From Acidimicrobiales bacterium (GTDB taxonomy: Bacteria; Actinomycetota; Acidimicrobiia; Acidimicrobiales; Acidimicrobilacustridaceae), in assembly GCA_025456085.1 (NCBI GenBank), contig JALOLF010000001.1:1-64000 (forward strand): 64,000 nucleotides of DNA, read 5' to 3'. Position 1 is the first letter of the stretch. Each line of letters starts with the position of its first letter. The position numbers were made by a program, and so were the translations under genes. The notes under the pieces were generated by a model. That model saw nothing but the letters and a program-made list of their open reading frames with translations. It searched no databases and had not been told where the DNA came from. Below, one piece after another: positions 1 to 8,842 of the stretch.

Positions 1-558
1 TGGGGCCGCACCGGGGAGCACTTCTGGGGGTTCCAGGCCCACGGCGTCACCCCCGACGTGATCACCTTCGCCAAGGGCCTCGGCAACGGCCTGGCGATGG
101 CGGGGGTCATCGCCCGGCCCGACCTCATGGACGGACTGACCGCGAACTCGATCTCCACCTTCGGGGGCAACCCGCTCGTGTGCGCCGGCGCGCTGGCCAA
201 CCTGCGCTACCTGCTCGACCACGACCTGCAGGCCAACGCCCTGCGCCAGGGCACGACGCTGCTCGACGGCCTGCGCCCACTGGTGGACAAGCTCGACATC
301 GTCGGCGACGTCCGCGGCAAGGGCCTCATGATCGGTGTCGAGCTGGTGGGCCCCGACGGTCGTACGCCCGACGCGGCGGCCGCCAGCCGGGCGCTCGAAG
401 CGGCGCGGACCTCGGGCCTGCTGGTCGGCAAGGGCGGGCTGTTCGGCAACTGCCTGCGCATCGCACCCCCGCTGTCGGTGACCGACGAGGAGACGGCAGA
501 GGGGCTGCAGATCCTGTGCGACACGCTCGCCGCTCTCGACGGCGAGGCCGGCCGGTGA
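1..558 (+). CDS. class III (PLP) aminotransferase, C-terminal part
   Basis: The gene runs in from the left edge, so only the last 185 codons are present. It is a fold-type I PLP aminotransferase of class III: the motif TFAKGLGNG carries the PLP-binding lysine (codon 73-75), and STFGGNPLVCAG and GKGGLFGNCLRIAPPL are typical of the AGXT2 / (R)-3-amino-2-methylpropionate-pyruvate transaminase branch. Its TGA stop overlaps the GTG start of the next gene (GTGA), so the two are translationally coupled. The neighbour is a methylmalonate-semialdehyde dehydrogenase, so the likely substrates are beta-alanine or 3-aminoisobutyrate, giving malonate or methylmalonate semialdehyde. The substrate is inferred from context only; 4-aminobutyrate or an omega-amino acid is also possible. 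Confidence 0.85.
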   Translation, partial: WGRTGEHFWGFQAHGVTPDVITFAKGLGNGLAMAGVIARPDLMDGLTANSISTFGGNPLVCAGALANLRYLLDHDLQANALRQGTTLLDGLRPLVDKLDIVGDVRGKGLMIGVELVGPDGRTPDAAAASRALEAARTSGLLVGKGGLFGNCLRIAPPLSVTDEETAEGLQILCDTLAALDGEAGR

Positions 559-2051
559 CCGCCCTCATCGAGCACTGGCTCGACGGCAAGCGGTGGCAGG
601 GGACCTCGACCCGCCGCGCACCGGTGTTCGACCCCGCGACCGGGGAGACGTCGGCGGAGGTGTGCCTCGCCTCGACCGCCGACGTCGATCTCGTCGTGTC
701 GTCGGCCGGGGCGGCCGCGGGCGAGTGGCGTCAGGCCTCGCTCACCCGGCGCACCCAGGTGCTGTTCGCATTCCGCGAGCTGCTGCACCGCCGCCGCCGG
801 GACCTCGCCGAGGTGATCACCAGCCAGCACGGCAAGGTGCTCGCCGACGCCCTCGGCGAGGTGACACGCGGCCTCGAGGTGGTCGAGTTCGCCTGCGGCA
901 TCCCCCACGCGCTCAAGGGCGCCTACAGCGAGGGCGTGTCCAGCGACGTCGACGTCTACTCCATCCGCCAACCGCTGGGGGTGGTGGCCGGCATCACCCC
1001 CTTCAACTTCCCGGCCATGGTGCCCCTGTGGATGTTCCCGGTGGCCATCGCCTGCGGGAACGCCTTCGTGCTCAAGCCCTCCGAGCGCGACCCCGGCGCG
1101 TCGTTGCTGCTGGCCGAGCTGTGGTCCGAGGCCGGCCTGCCCGACGGCGTGTTCTCCGTGGTCCAGGGCGACGCCGAGGCCGTGGACGCGCTGCTGGAGC
1201 ACCCCGGCGTCGAAGCCGTCAGCTTCGTGGGCTCGACGCCGATCGCCCGCCACGTCTACGAGACCGCGGCGCGCACCGGCAAGCGGGTCCAGGCCCTGGG
1301 CGGTGCCAAGAACCACATGGTCGTGCTCCCCGACGCCGACCTCGACCAGGCCGCCGACGCCGCCGTGAGCGCCGGCTACGGATCGGCCGGTGAGCGCTGC
1401 ATGGCCATCTCGGTCGTCGTGGCCGTCGACCCCGTGGGCGACGACCTGGTGCAGCGCGTCCGCGACCGGGTCGAACGCCTGGTGGTGCGCGACGGACGCG
1501 AGCCCGACACCGACATGGGGCCGCTCGTCACCGCCACCCACCGGGACCGGGTGCGTGGCCTGGTGGACGCCGGCGTCGCCGACGGCGCGCACCTCGTGGT
1601 CGACGGCCGGGACCTGCAGGTCCCGGGCCGTCCGGACGGGTTCTGGCTCGGGCCCTGCCTGTTCGACCACGTCACGGCGGACATGCGCATCTACGACGAG
1701 GAGATCTTCGGTCCGGTGCTGTGCGTGGTCCGCGCCGCCAGCTACGCCGAGGCCGTCGAGCTGGTGAACGCCAACCGCTACGGCAACGGCGTGGCCCTGT
1801 TCACCCGCGACGGCGGGGCGGCCCGGCGCTTCCAGTTCGAGATCGAGGCGGGCATGGTGGGCGTGAACGTCCCCATCCCGGTACCGATGGCGTACTACTC
1901 CTTCGGTGGGTGGAACGACTCGTTGTTCGGTGACACGCACATGCACGGCCCCGAGGGCGTGCACTTCTACACGAGGGGCAAGGTCGTGACCTCCCGCTGG
2001 GCCGACCCCGAGACACGGGGTCCCAACCTCGGGTTCCCGGTCCATCGCTGA
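555..2051 (+). CDS. mmsA: CoA-acylating methylmalonate-semialdehyde dehydrogenase
   Basis: This is an aldehyde dehydrogenase superfamily protein of 498 residues, the usual MMSDH length. It oxidises methylmalonate or malonate semialdehyde to propionyl-CoA or acetyl-CoA with NAD and CoA. Visible signatures are TPFNFPAMVPLWMFP (about residues 148-162), FVGSTPIARHVYE in the NAD-binding fold, and GERCMAIS with the catalytic Cys at about residue 282. As is characteristic of MMSDH, the general-base Glu of ordinary ALDHs is absent and LGGAKNH stands in that region. The GTG start at 555 overlaps the stop of the upstream aminotransferase, and the longer reading upstream is only the out-of-frame extension through that gene. 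Together the pair fits valine, thymine or beta-alanine catabolism. Confidence 0.9.
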   Translation: MTALIEHWLDGKRWQGTSTRRAPVFDPATGETSAEVCLASTADVDLVVSSAGAAAGEWRQASLTRRTQVLFAFRELLHRRRRDLAEVITSQHGKVLADALGEVTRGLEVVEFACGIPHALKGAYSEGVSSDVDVYSIRQPLGVVAGITPFNFPAMVPLWMFPVAIACGNAFVLKPSERDPGASLLLAELWSEAGLPDGVFSVVQGDAEAVDALLEHPGVEAVSFVGSTPIARHVYETAARTGKRVQALGGAKNHMVVLPDADLDQAADAAVSAGYGSAGERCMAISVVVAVDPVGDDLVQRVRDRVERLVVRDGREPDTDMGPLVTATHRDRVRGLVDAGVADGAHLVVDGRDLQVPGRPDGFWLGPCLFDHVTADMRIYDEEIFGPVLCVVRAASYAEAVELVNANRYGNGVALFTRDGGAARRFQFEIEAGMVGVNVPIPVPMAYYSFGGWNDSLFGDTHMHGPEGVHFYTRGKVVTSRWADPETRGPNLGFPVHR

Positions 2052-2101
2052 GTCCGGCCCGCAGCGACCACATCGATCGAACGCACCAGGGAGGTCCGAG
2101 C

Positions 2102-3526
2102 ATGAGCGAACAGGAACCGATGCGCATCGGCGCCGCGCAGGTCACCACCGACGACAGCATCGTGGTGACCTCGCCCTATGACGGCCGCGAGCTCGCTCGG
2201 GTGCCCGCGGGCACCGAGGCCCACTTCGACGAGGCGGTCGCCGAGGCGCTCGCCCGCCACCGCGCCGGGGCACTCCCCGCCTGGCAGCGGGCCGAGATCC
2301 TCGACCGGGCCGCCGCCGTGCTGGACCGGCGGGTGGAGGACTTCGCCCGATCGATCAGCGAGGAGGCCGCCAAGCCCATCAGGACGGCACGGATCGAGGC
2401 GTCACGGGCGGTCGACACGTTCCGCTTCGCCGCCGCCACGGCCCGCACGCTCACCGGCGAGACGATCCCCCTCGAGGCCAGCAGCGCCGGTGTCGACAAG
2501 CTGGGGTTCGTCCTGCGGGTCCCGATCGGCGTCGTCGGCGCCATCTCGCCCTTCAACTTCCCCCTGAACCTGGTCGCCCACAAGGTCGCTCCGGCCATCG
2601 CCGCCGGTTGCCCCCTCGTGCTGAAGCCGGCGTCGTCCACGCCGCTCACGGCGCTGCGGCTGGCCGGCGTGCTGCTCGACGAGTGCGGGCTCCCGCCGGG
2701 CTGGCTCCAGGTCGTGACGGCGAGCGGACGCATCGCCAACCGACTCGTCGAGCACCCCGACGTGGCCATGATCACCTTCACCGGCTCACCCGAGGTGGGC
2801 TGGGGGATCCGGGCCCGCGCTCCCCGCAAGAAGGTCAGCCTGGAGCTGGGCAACAACTCCCCGGTGATCATCGCCGCCGACGCCGACGTCGAGGTCGCGG
2901 CGTCGAAGATCGGGGTAGCCGGCTACGCATTCGCCGGGCAGACGTGCATCTCGGTGCAGCGGGTGCTCGTCCACCGGTCGGTGCAGGCCGACCTCCTCGA
3001 CGCGCTCACCGCCCGGGTGGAGGCGCTCGTGGTGGGTGACCCCGCGGACGAGGCGACCGACGTCAGCTCGCTCATCGACCCCGGCGAGACGCAGCGGGTT
3101 GCGTCCTGGGTCGAGGAGGCCGTCGCCGACGGGGCCACGTTGCACGCCGGCGGCACGGTCGGTCACGACGGCGTGCTGCGCCCGACGCTGCTGTCGGGGG
3201 TCCGCCAGGAGATGAAGGTGTGCAGCACCGAGGTGTTCGGTCCGGTCGTGGGCGTGCAGGCCGTCGACGACATGGACGAGGCCTTCCGGCTGGCCAACGA
3301 CACCCGCTACGGCCTGCAGGCCGGCATCTTCACCGACGACCTCCACACCGCGCTGCGCGCCGCCCGCACACTGGACTTCGGTGGGGTCATGGTGAACGAG
3401 GTCCCGGCCTGGCGAGCCGACCAGATGCCCTACGGCGGACGACGCGACTCGGGCAACACCCGCGAGGGTCCGCAGTACGCCGCCCGGGAGATGACCGAGG
3501 AGCGCCTCGTCGTCCTCCACGGCTGA
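2102..3526 (+). CDS. NAD(P)-dependent aldehyde dehydrogenase
   Basis: This is a 474-residue aldehyde dehydrogenase. The catalytic Cys is in AGQTCIS (about residue 282) and the general-base Glu is in LELGNN (about residue 248). Both are intact, so it should act as a hydrolytic, non-acylating ALDH producing a carboxylate. SPFNFPLNL and FTGSPEVGW mark the cofactor site. Overall it looks closest to the GapN/lactaldehyde/phosphonoacetaldehyde dehydrogenase-type ALDHs, but the substrate cannot be read from sequence. A clear SD (GGGAGG) lies just before the ATG at 2102. It follows mmsA by 50 bp on the same strand and is probably in the same transcript. Confidence 0.85.
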   Translation: MSEQEPMRIGAAQVTTDDSIVVTSPYDGRELARVPAGTEAHFDEAVAEALARHRAGALPAWQRAEILDRAAAVLDRRVEDFARSISEEAAKPIRTARIEASRAVDTFRFAAATARTLTGETIPLEASSAGVDKLGFVLRVPIGVVGAISPFNFPLNLVAHKVAPAIAAGCPLVLKPASSTPLTALRLAGVLLDECGLPPGWLQVVTASGRIANRLVEHPDVAMITFTGSPEVGWGIRARAPRKKVSLELGNNSPVIIAADADVEVAASKIGVAGYAFAGQTCISVQRVLVHRSVQADLLDALTARVEALVVGDPADEATDVSSLIDPGETQRVASWVEEAVADGATLHAGGTVGHDGVLRPTLLSGVRQEMKVCSTEVFGPVVGVQAVDDMDEAFRLANDTRYGLQAGIFTDDLHTALRAARTLDFGGVMVNEVPAWRADQMPYGGRRDSGNTREGPQYAAREMTEERLVVLHG

Positions 3527-3556
3527 CCTCGGACCCGCCGACGCCTCCCGCTCCTC

Positions 3557-4270
3557 TCAGAGGACGGTGGAGCCGAGGTAGCTGGACTCGAGCACCTGGG
3601 CGTCGTCGCGGACCTGCGCGGCCGGCCCCGACACCACCACCTGACCGCGGTTCAGCACGTAGACCCGGTCGGCCACCTCGAGAGCCAGGTGCACGTGCTG
3701 CTCCACGAGCAGCACGCCCACGTCGGCCTCGTCCGCGATGCGGCGCACGACCGGCAGGAGCCGCTCCACGACGATGGGCGCCAGCCCGAGGCTCATCTCG
3801 TCGATCATGAGCAGCCTCGGGCGGCTGGCGAGGGCACGGCCGACGGCGAGCATCTGCTGCTCACCGCCCGACAGCAGGCCGGCCCGACGATCGAGGAGCG
3901 GCTCCAGGGCCGGGAAGTAGTCGAGGACGTCGTCCAGGTCGCGGCCATGCTGCAGACCCCCGAGGCGGAGGTTCTCCCGCACCGTCAGCTCGTGGAAGAT
4001 GGCCCGGTCCTCCGGGACGTGGGCCACCCCGCGACGGGCCGTCCGCTGTGGCCGACGGGTGGACGGCGGCCCGGCGCCCAGCACGTCGAGCTCGCCCCGG
4101 ATGACGGGGAGCAGGCCCGACACGGTGCTCAGCGTCGTGGTCTTGCCGGCACCGTTGGGCCCGAGCAGGGCCACCACCTCCCCCGCACCGACGTGCAGGT
4201 CGAGGTCGTGCACGACCGCGATGCCGTCGTAGCCCGCACACAGCCCCTGCACCGTCAGCAGGTCGCTCAC
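3557..4270 (-). CDS. livF: branched-chain amino acid-type ABC transporter ATPase LivF
   Basis: This is a 237-residue ABC ATPase of the HAAT (LivF) class. Walker A is GPNGAGKTT, the signature is LSGGEQQ, Walker B is LLMIDEMSLGL and the H-loop is LLVEQHVHLAL. LivF energises import of branched-chain amino acids or related amides/urea together with LivG. The GTG start at 4270 overlaps the stop of livG by 4 bp (GTGA), so I prefer it to any start in the long upstream reading through livG. No LivH/LivM permease or periplasmic receptor gene lies next to the pair in this window. Confidence 0.88.
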   Translation of the reverse strand: MSDLLTVQGLCAGYDGIAVVHDLDLHVGAGEVVALLGPNGAGKTTTLSTVSGLLPVIRGELDVLGAGPPSTRRPQRTARRGVAHVPEDRAIFHELTVRENLRLGGLQHGRDLDDVLDYFPALEPLLDRRAGLLSGGEQQMLAVGRALASRPRLLMIDEMSLGLAPIVVERLLPVVRRIADEADVGVLLVEQHVHLALEVADRVYVLNRGQVVVSGPAAQVRDDAQVLESSYLGSTVL

Positions 4271-5115
4271 GGTGTGCGCCCTCCGGCGCCGTCGCCGGGC
4301 ACCGCGACCGGCCCCGGGGACCGCCCGACCGGACGGGTCGGCCCCGGGCCATGGGTCTGGCCCAGGTAGGCGTCGATCACCGACGGGTCGTTGCGGATCT
4401 CGAGGGGTGTACCAGAGGCGATGACCCGACCGAAGTCCAGCACGTACACCCGGTCGCAGGTGCCGAGCACCAGACCCATGTCGTGGTCGACGAGCAGCAC
4501 GCCGATGCCGTGGCCGACCACGTCGCGGAGTCGCTGGCCCAGCACGAGGCTCTCGCCCGAGTCGAGGCCGGCCGCGGGCTCGTCGAGCAGCACCAGCTTG
4601 GGCTGGCCCGCCAGCGCGCGCGCCACCGCCACCAGCTTGCGCAGACCCAGCGGCAGCTCGAGCGGGTACCGGCCCGCCTCGGCCTCCAGCCCGACGACGC
4701 CCAGCGCCCACCACACGGCGTCCACGTCGACCCGTCGACCGGGACGCACGGCGTCGGCCGCCGTGGCCAGGAAGCCCGGCTGCTCCGCCGCCACGAGGCA
4801 GTTCTCCAGCACCGTCAGGTCGTCGAAGAGCTCGAGGGACTGGAACGTCCGGGCGAAGCCTGCCGACGCCCGGGCATGCGCAGGCAGGTGCGTGAGATCG
4901 GCGCCGTCCAGCAGGACCCGCCCGTCGTGGGGCACGAACCCGCTCAGCGCGTCGATGGTGGTCGTCTTGCCGGCCCCGTTGGGGCCGATCAGGCCGACGA
5001 GGCCGGCCGCGGGCACCTGCAGCGACAGGGCGTCGACGGCCCGGACACCGCCGAAGCGCACGGTCAGCTCCCGCGCGTCGAGCAGCACGTTCCCGCTGGC
5101 CACCGCCTCCCCCAC
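4267..5115 (-). CDS. livG: branched-chain amino acid-type ABC transporter ATPase LivG
   Basis: This is a 282-residue ABC ATPase and the partner of the downstream LivF. Walker A is GPNGAGKTT, Walker B is LVLLDEPAAGLD and the H-loop is LLVDHDMGLVL. The LivG-type insertion FARTFQSLELF follows the Q-loop region. The ABC signature is divergent: LPLGLRK instead of LSGGQ, a variation also seen in other LivG-like ATPases. The C-terminus (about residues 255-282) is a Pro/Gly-rich tail. The start is ATG at 5115; the preceding 128 bp to the small membrane gene probably hold the promoter. Confidence 0.87.
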   Translation of the reverse strand: MGEAVASGNVLLDARELTVRFGGVRAVDALSLQVPAAGLVGLIGPNGAGKTTTIDALSGFVPHDGRVLLDGADLTHLPAHARASAGFARTFQSLELFDDLTVLENCLVAAEQPGFLATAADAVRPGRRVDVDAVWWALGVVGLEAEAGRYPLELPLGLRKLVAVARALAGQPKLVLLDEPAAGLDSGESLVLGQRLRDVVGHGIGVLLVDHDMGLVLGTCDRVYVLDFGRVIASGTPLEIRNDPSVIDAYLGQTHGPGPTRPVGRSPGPVAVPGDGAGGRTP

Positions 5116-5243
5116 GCGCGTCCTCCGTCCACCCGCTGCGGTCCACCCGAGCGGCGGGTGAACGTCGTTCAGCGGGACAGTAGCAGCGGTTCCCGAACGG
5201 GACCCTCGAGGCCGGGAGCACCGACACCGGCCGTCACGGCCGT

Positions 5244-5459
5244 TCAGCTGGCCAGACTGGCCAGACCCCAGACGGCAGCCAGCGCGCCGATGGCGATCAT
5301 GACCAGACTGCGGGCCAGGGGTGGGCGAGTCAGGTCACCCTCGTCGCGTCGATCGGGCGGGCGCACCAACGCGACCGCCGTGCCGATGGCCAGCGCCCCG
5401 CCCATGGCGAGCAGCAACCACGGCAGCAGGTCGTCACCGAGTGGATTGACGTCGTTCAC
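5244..5459 (-). CDS. small two-helix membrane protein, function unknown
   Basis: A 71-residue protein with two hydrophobic segments (about residues 12-31 and 48-68) separated by a charged loop rich in Arg and Asp (RPPDRRDEGD). The pattern suits a small integral membrane protein. I do not recognise a family. The reading frame is on the same strand as livGF and ends 128 bp before livG, so it could be the first gene of that transcript, but no functional link is visible. Confidence 0.55.
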   Translation of the reverse strand: MNDVNPLGDDLLPWLLLAMGGALAIGTAVALVRPPDRRDEGDLTRPPLARSLVMIAIGALAAVWGLASLAS

Positions 5460-5696
5460 GGCCCCTCCCGGGGTCGACCGCGCCGGCTCCGGCGGGTCAC
5501 ACCGGAGATTTTCCCGGAGAACCGCTCAAGATCCCAACCCGGCAGGTCGAGAACTCTGGTGTCCGGTGGACATCGCCCGCCCGCCGGTCTCAACCGGGGA
5601 ACCGAGGCGGAGGCTGCACTCCCTCCACATCGCATCGCCCCGGCACCTCGGTGCCGGAACCTCCGTGGCCTCCGCCCTTCCCCTGCCGACACCGCC
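5460..5696. other. intergenic region with two hairpins
   Basis: No convincing gene is seen here; the short reverse frame across it is Arg/Gly-rich and lacks family features. It holds an inverted repeat CGGCACC-TC-GGTGCCG at 5641-5656 and the left arm of the hairpin at 5689-5710 that ends the next minus-strand gene. The region also serves as the upstream region of the small membrane gene at 5244-5459. Confidence 0.5.
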
Positions 5697-5710
5697 CTAC
5701 GGGGCGGTGT
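5689..5710 (-). terminator. hairpin overlapping a stop codon
   Basis: A perfect 9-bp inverted repeat, ACACCGCCC and GGGCGGTGT, with a 4-base loop. The TAG stop of the minus-strand gene (5697-5699) sits at the loop edge, so the hairpin forms from the last codons and the immediate 3' side. There is no U-tract, as is common for actinobacterial terminators; the terminator role is inferred. Confidence 0.5.
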
Positions 5711-6419
5711 TGTCGTTCTCCACGCCGGTCGAGGGCACCGGGTCGAACCGGGGGTCGTCCTCGAGCGAGAAGTCGTTGGCGGTCACGTCCACCCGGACGG
5801 CCAGGGCCTGCTCGGTCTCGACCACGCCCCCGGTGAGATGCCGCTCCACGTAGGTGCGGACGCCCGTGGTCGGATCGAAGCAGAACACGGCGAACCGTCC
5901 GTAGTCGGGGTCGGGATAGACGATCTGCTGCGTGAGCTCGAAGCAGCCGTCCTGCTCCCCGAAGCGGACCCGGTACAGCGCGGGCTCGGTGCCGCTGAAC
6001 ATGGCCCGCAGGTTGTCCAACTCGCCGGCGACCTCCTCCTCGTACGAGGGCAACACGCGCTCGCCGGTGACGCACGAGAACGCCCCCGACTCGTCGGTCG
6101 AGCAGATCACCGGGCGGTCGTCGAGACGCCCGTCGACGCTGCCCAGCGACCGGGAGATGCGGTCGGGCGGGCGCTGGGCCGTGAAGGTGGCCGAGGCCAG
6201 GGTGTCGCCGCCCGGCAGCACGCGGGCGAACTCCCCCTCGGCGGCGTAGGTGACGTCGCGGCTGCGCTCCCACGCGGCCAGGAAGTCCGCGCTGGCGTCG
6301 CGGTCGTCGGGCTCGTCAGGAAGCTCGAGCACGCCGCCCGCCACGAGCGTCGCCGTGGCCACGAGCCCCACCGCCACCCCTGCGACGGTGCCACGACGCG
6401 CCAGCTGCCGGGAGTCCAC
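5697..6419 (-). CDS. membrane-anchored extracytoplasmic protein, unknown
   Basis: About 240 residues from the GTG at 6419. An N-terminal basic stretch and a hydrophobic segment (about residues 10-30) form a signal anchor. The rest is an acidic, soluble extracytoplasmic domain containing paired cysteines (VICSTDES, FSCVTG, GCFEL and FCFDP), suggestive of disulfides. An upstream ATG at 6485 would extend the protein into the promoter region shared with the divergent VOC gene, so I prefer 6419. I do not recognise the family; weak resemblance to LppX/LprG-like or DUF-type lipoprotein folds cannot be tested here. Confidence 0.6.
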   Translation of the reverse strand: MDSRQLARRGTVAGVAVGLVATATLVAGGVLELPDEPDDRDASADFLAAWERSRDVTYAAEGEFARVLPGGDTLASATFTAQRPPDRISRSLGSVDGRLDDRPVICSTDESGAFSCVTGERVLPSYEEEVAGELDNLRAMFSGTEPALYRVRFGEQDGCFELTQQIVYPDPDYGRFAVFCFDPTTGVRTYVERHLTGGVVETEQALAVRVDVTANDFSLEDDPRFDPVPSTGVENDNTAP

Positions 6420-6499
6420 CCGGCGACGGTAGCCTCGTGCGATCCATCCGGGGTCGCGCCACGACGGCCGGCCACTCCGGCGCACAGGGGGTCAGGCGC

Positions 6500-7042
6500 A
6501 TGGGGTTCCACCACGTCGCGTTCGCCACACGCGACACCGCGGCGACGCACCGCTTCTACACCGAGGCCATGGGATTCGACCTGGTCAAGGTCGTCACCGC
6601 GCCGACCGACCACCCCGGCGGCTGGGCGAAGCACCTGTTCTACGACACCGGTGGCAACGGGCTCATCGCGTTCTGGGAGCTGCACGACGAGCGGGTGCCG
6701 GAGGACTTCGATCCCGCCATCTCCACGGGCATGGGCCTGCCGGTGTGGGTGAACCACGTCGCCTTCCACGCCGAGCCGGCCGAGCTCGAGGTCCGTCGGG
6801 AGCGCTGGCGCGACCACGGCTACGACGTGCTCGAGGTGGACCACGAGTTCTGCGTGTCGATCTACACCGTGGATCCCAACGGGATCCTCGTGGAGTGGTG
6901 CGCCGACGCGCGGGCCCTCACCGCGGAGGAGCGTGAGCGGGCCCACGCCGTGGTTGCCGACCCGTCACCCCCGCTCGAGGCGGCGCCGACGCCCGTGTTC
7001 CACCCCGCTCAGGCCCGCTCCAGCCACACCTCGGTCAGGTAG
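6500..7042 (+). CDS. VOC-superfamily (glyoxalase/bleomycin resistance-type) protein
   Basis: A 180-residue protein built of two beta-alpha-beta-beta-beta modules. Metal-ligand candidates are the His in FHHVAF (residues 4-5), the His in VNHVAF (residue 86) and the Glu in ILVEWC (about residue 132), the usual H-H-E arrangement of the vicinal oxygen chelate family. It could be a glyoxalase, an extradiol-type dioxygenase or an isomerase; the substrate is not readable. The ATG at 6500 places the first metal His at the expected position. Its 3' end overlaps the 3' end of the convergent binding-protein gene by 34 bp. Confidence 0.78.
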   Translation: MGFHHVAFATRDTAATHRFYTEAMGFDLVKVVTAPTDHPGGWAKHLFYDTGGNGLIAFWELHDERVPEDFDPAISTGMGLPVWVNHVAFHAEPAELEVRRERWRDHGYDVLEVDHEFCVSIYTVDPNGILVEWCADARALTAEERERAHAVVADPSPPLEAAPTPVFHPAQARSSHTSVR

Positions 7043-8676
7043 ATCGACCCCCACTGGATGGGTTGGGCCGGCTGGTCGAAGTCGGGGATGCTGAGCACGC
7101 CCACGTTGCGGACCCGGTCGCCGGAGGTGATGGTCCACTTGGCCTGGAACAGCCACAGGTAGGGGATGTTCTCGGCCCAGTCCTGCCACACCACCGCATA
7201 GCGGTCCCTGCGGTAGGCGTCGTCCTCGTTGGCCCGCCCGTCGAGCAGCGCCTGCTCGACCTCCCCGTTGGTGTAGCGGGCGAAGTTGAGGCTGATCGCA
7301 CCCGGTTCCCCGAGCGTCTGCTCGGTGTAGAAGATGAAGTCCCCGTCGGGGTCACTGGCGTTGAAGATGCGTGTGCCGATGGCGTCGAAGTCACCGGTCA
7401 CCAGGGTGAGCGAGAACTTCGTCTCCTCCTGGGAGTCGATGGTGGTCTCGACACCGACCCTGCCCCACTGGTCCTGGAGCGCCTGGGCCAGCGTCAGGTC
7501 CTCCTGGTTCGCCACCACGGTGAGGGTGATCGCCGCCGGGCCGTTCTCGGCTTCCCACTCCTCGACGAGTCGGGTCGCCTCGGCCGGGTCGTACTCGGGC
7601 CACTCGACGTCCACGTACCACGGTGAGGCAGCGCCGTAGGGCTCCTCGACGATCTCGTAGAGCCCGTCGTAGAGCAGGTCGTTGATGCCCGGCCGATCCG
7701 TGGCCAGCGCCAGGGCCCGCCGCAGTCGCAGGTCCGCGAAGGGACCGGTCTGGGTGTTGAACCCCACCCACAGCTCCTCGGCCTCGGCCGTGTTCTCGAA
7801 CGCCGCGAGGCCCTCGGGGAGCTGATCGGGGTTGCGGGCCCGGCTGAAGTCCGTGAAGGCGTTGGACTGGATCATGTCGACGTCGCCGGCGTCGAGCGCG
7901 TTGCGACGCGTGTCGGCGTCCACGATGGGCCGGAACTCCACGCGCTCGAGGTACGGCAGGCCGCTTCGCCAGTACTGGGTGTTGCGGGCCACCACCAGGT
8001 TGTCGCCCTTGGTCCAGTTCTGGAACACGAAGGGCCCCGTCCCCACCGGTCGGTCGGCGTCGCCGGCGGCCAGCTGCGACGGGGCCACGAGGTACCCGCC
8101 CTGCGTCGTGAACAGGATGGGGAACTGCGCCCACGACACGTCCGTGGTCACCCGCACGGTGAGGTCGTCGATCACCTCCACGGCCGTGACGGGCTGGTAC
8201 GCGGTGGAGCTCACCAGGCCGGTTCGGTACGCCTCCAGGTTCGCGGCGAGCGCTTCGGCGTCCGCGGGCGTGGCGTCGTGGAATCCCACGCCCGGGCGCA
8301 TCTTCAGATCCCACTGGGTGAAGTCGTTGCGGGCCGTCCACGACTCGAGGACGTACGGACGGGCCTTGCCATCGACGTCGTAGGTGGCCAGGGGATCGAA
8401 GATGGCCTTGGCCACCATGTGGGCGCTCGGACTCCACCGGCTCGAGGGCGGCAGGAAGCCGTCCACCTCCCCGAGGGTGCCCACGACCAGCGCGCCACCC
8501 GTCTGGGGCTGGACCGGCGCCTCCCCTCCCGCCGACACGCCGTCCGCGGCGACGCCGTCGTCGTCGTCCGCGGAGCTGCACCCCGCCAGCATCAGCGCCA
8601 GCGCGCACAGCACGCCGATCGATCCTGCCGCGACGCGGACTCCGCGCCTGCCGCCGTCGGTCCGGTGCCCCCCCAT
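7009..8676 (-). CDS. ABC transporter substrate-binding lipoprotein, family 5 (peptide type)
   Basis: A 555-residue SBP_bac_5 (OppA/DppA-like) protein. A lipobox LMLAGC with the lipidated Cys at about residue 33 follows a hydrophobic signal, so it is anchored outside the membrane. Family features include MVAKAIFDPLATYD, the AEALAANLEAYR helix, VGTGPFVFQNW and NTQYWRSGLPYLERVEF. It binds peptides, nickel or other solutes for import. No cognate permease or ATPase genes are adjacent: the neighbours are a VOC enzyme and a NadD-like gene, so it is an orphan receptor. The ATG at 8676 is placed directly before the signal peptide; longer readings run through unrelated genes. Confidence 0.87.
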   Translation of the reverse strand: MGGHRTDGGRRGVRVAAGSIGVLCALALMLAGCSSADDDDGVAADGVSAGGEAPVQPQTGGALVVGTLGEVDGFLPPSSRWSPSAHMVAKAIFDPLATYDVDGKARPYVLESWTARNDFTQWDLKMRPGVGFHDATPADAEALAANLEAYRTGLVSSTAYQPVTAVEVIDDLTVRVTTDVSWAQFPILFTTQGGYLVAPSQLAAGDADRPVGTGPFVFQNWTKGDNLVVARNTQYWRSGLPYLERVEFRPIVDADTRRNALDAGDVDMIQSNAFTDFSRARNPDQLPEGLAAFENTAEAEELWVGFNTQTGPFADLRLRRALALATDRPGINDLLYDGLYEIVEEPYGAASPWYVDVEWPEYDPAEATRLVEEWEAENGPAAITLTVVANQEDLTLAQALQDQWGRVGVETTIDSQEETKFSLTLVTGDFDAIGTRIFNASDPDGDFIFYTEQTLGEPGAISLNFARYTNGEVEQALLDGRANEDDAYRRDRYAVVWQDWAENIPYLWLFQAKWTITSGDRVRNVGVLSIPDFDQPAQPIQWGSIYLTEVWLERA

Positions 8677-8842
8677 GTTGCCCCCTCTGCACGATCCGCG
8701 TCCGACCCGCGTGCCCACCGGTCGAGCCTGCCCCGGTCGAGCGGTCCCGACCACCGGGTTCCCGCTCGCAGGGTTCCCATCGGTCACCACACCACGAACA
8801 TGAGGTTCTCCCTCGAACGACATCGGGGCGTGCCGACCGGGC

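Noticed and set aside
207-2045. 612-codon minus-strand frame opposite mmsA
   Set aside because: His/Val/Gly-rich antisense shadow of an unmistakable aldehyde dehydrogenase.
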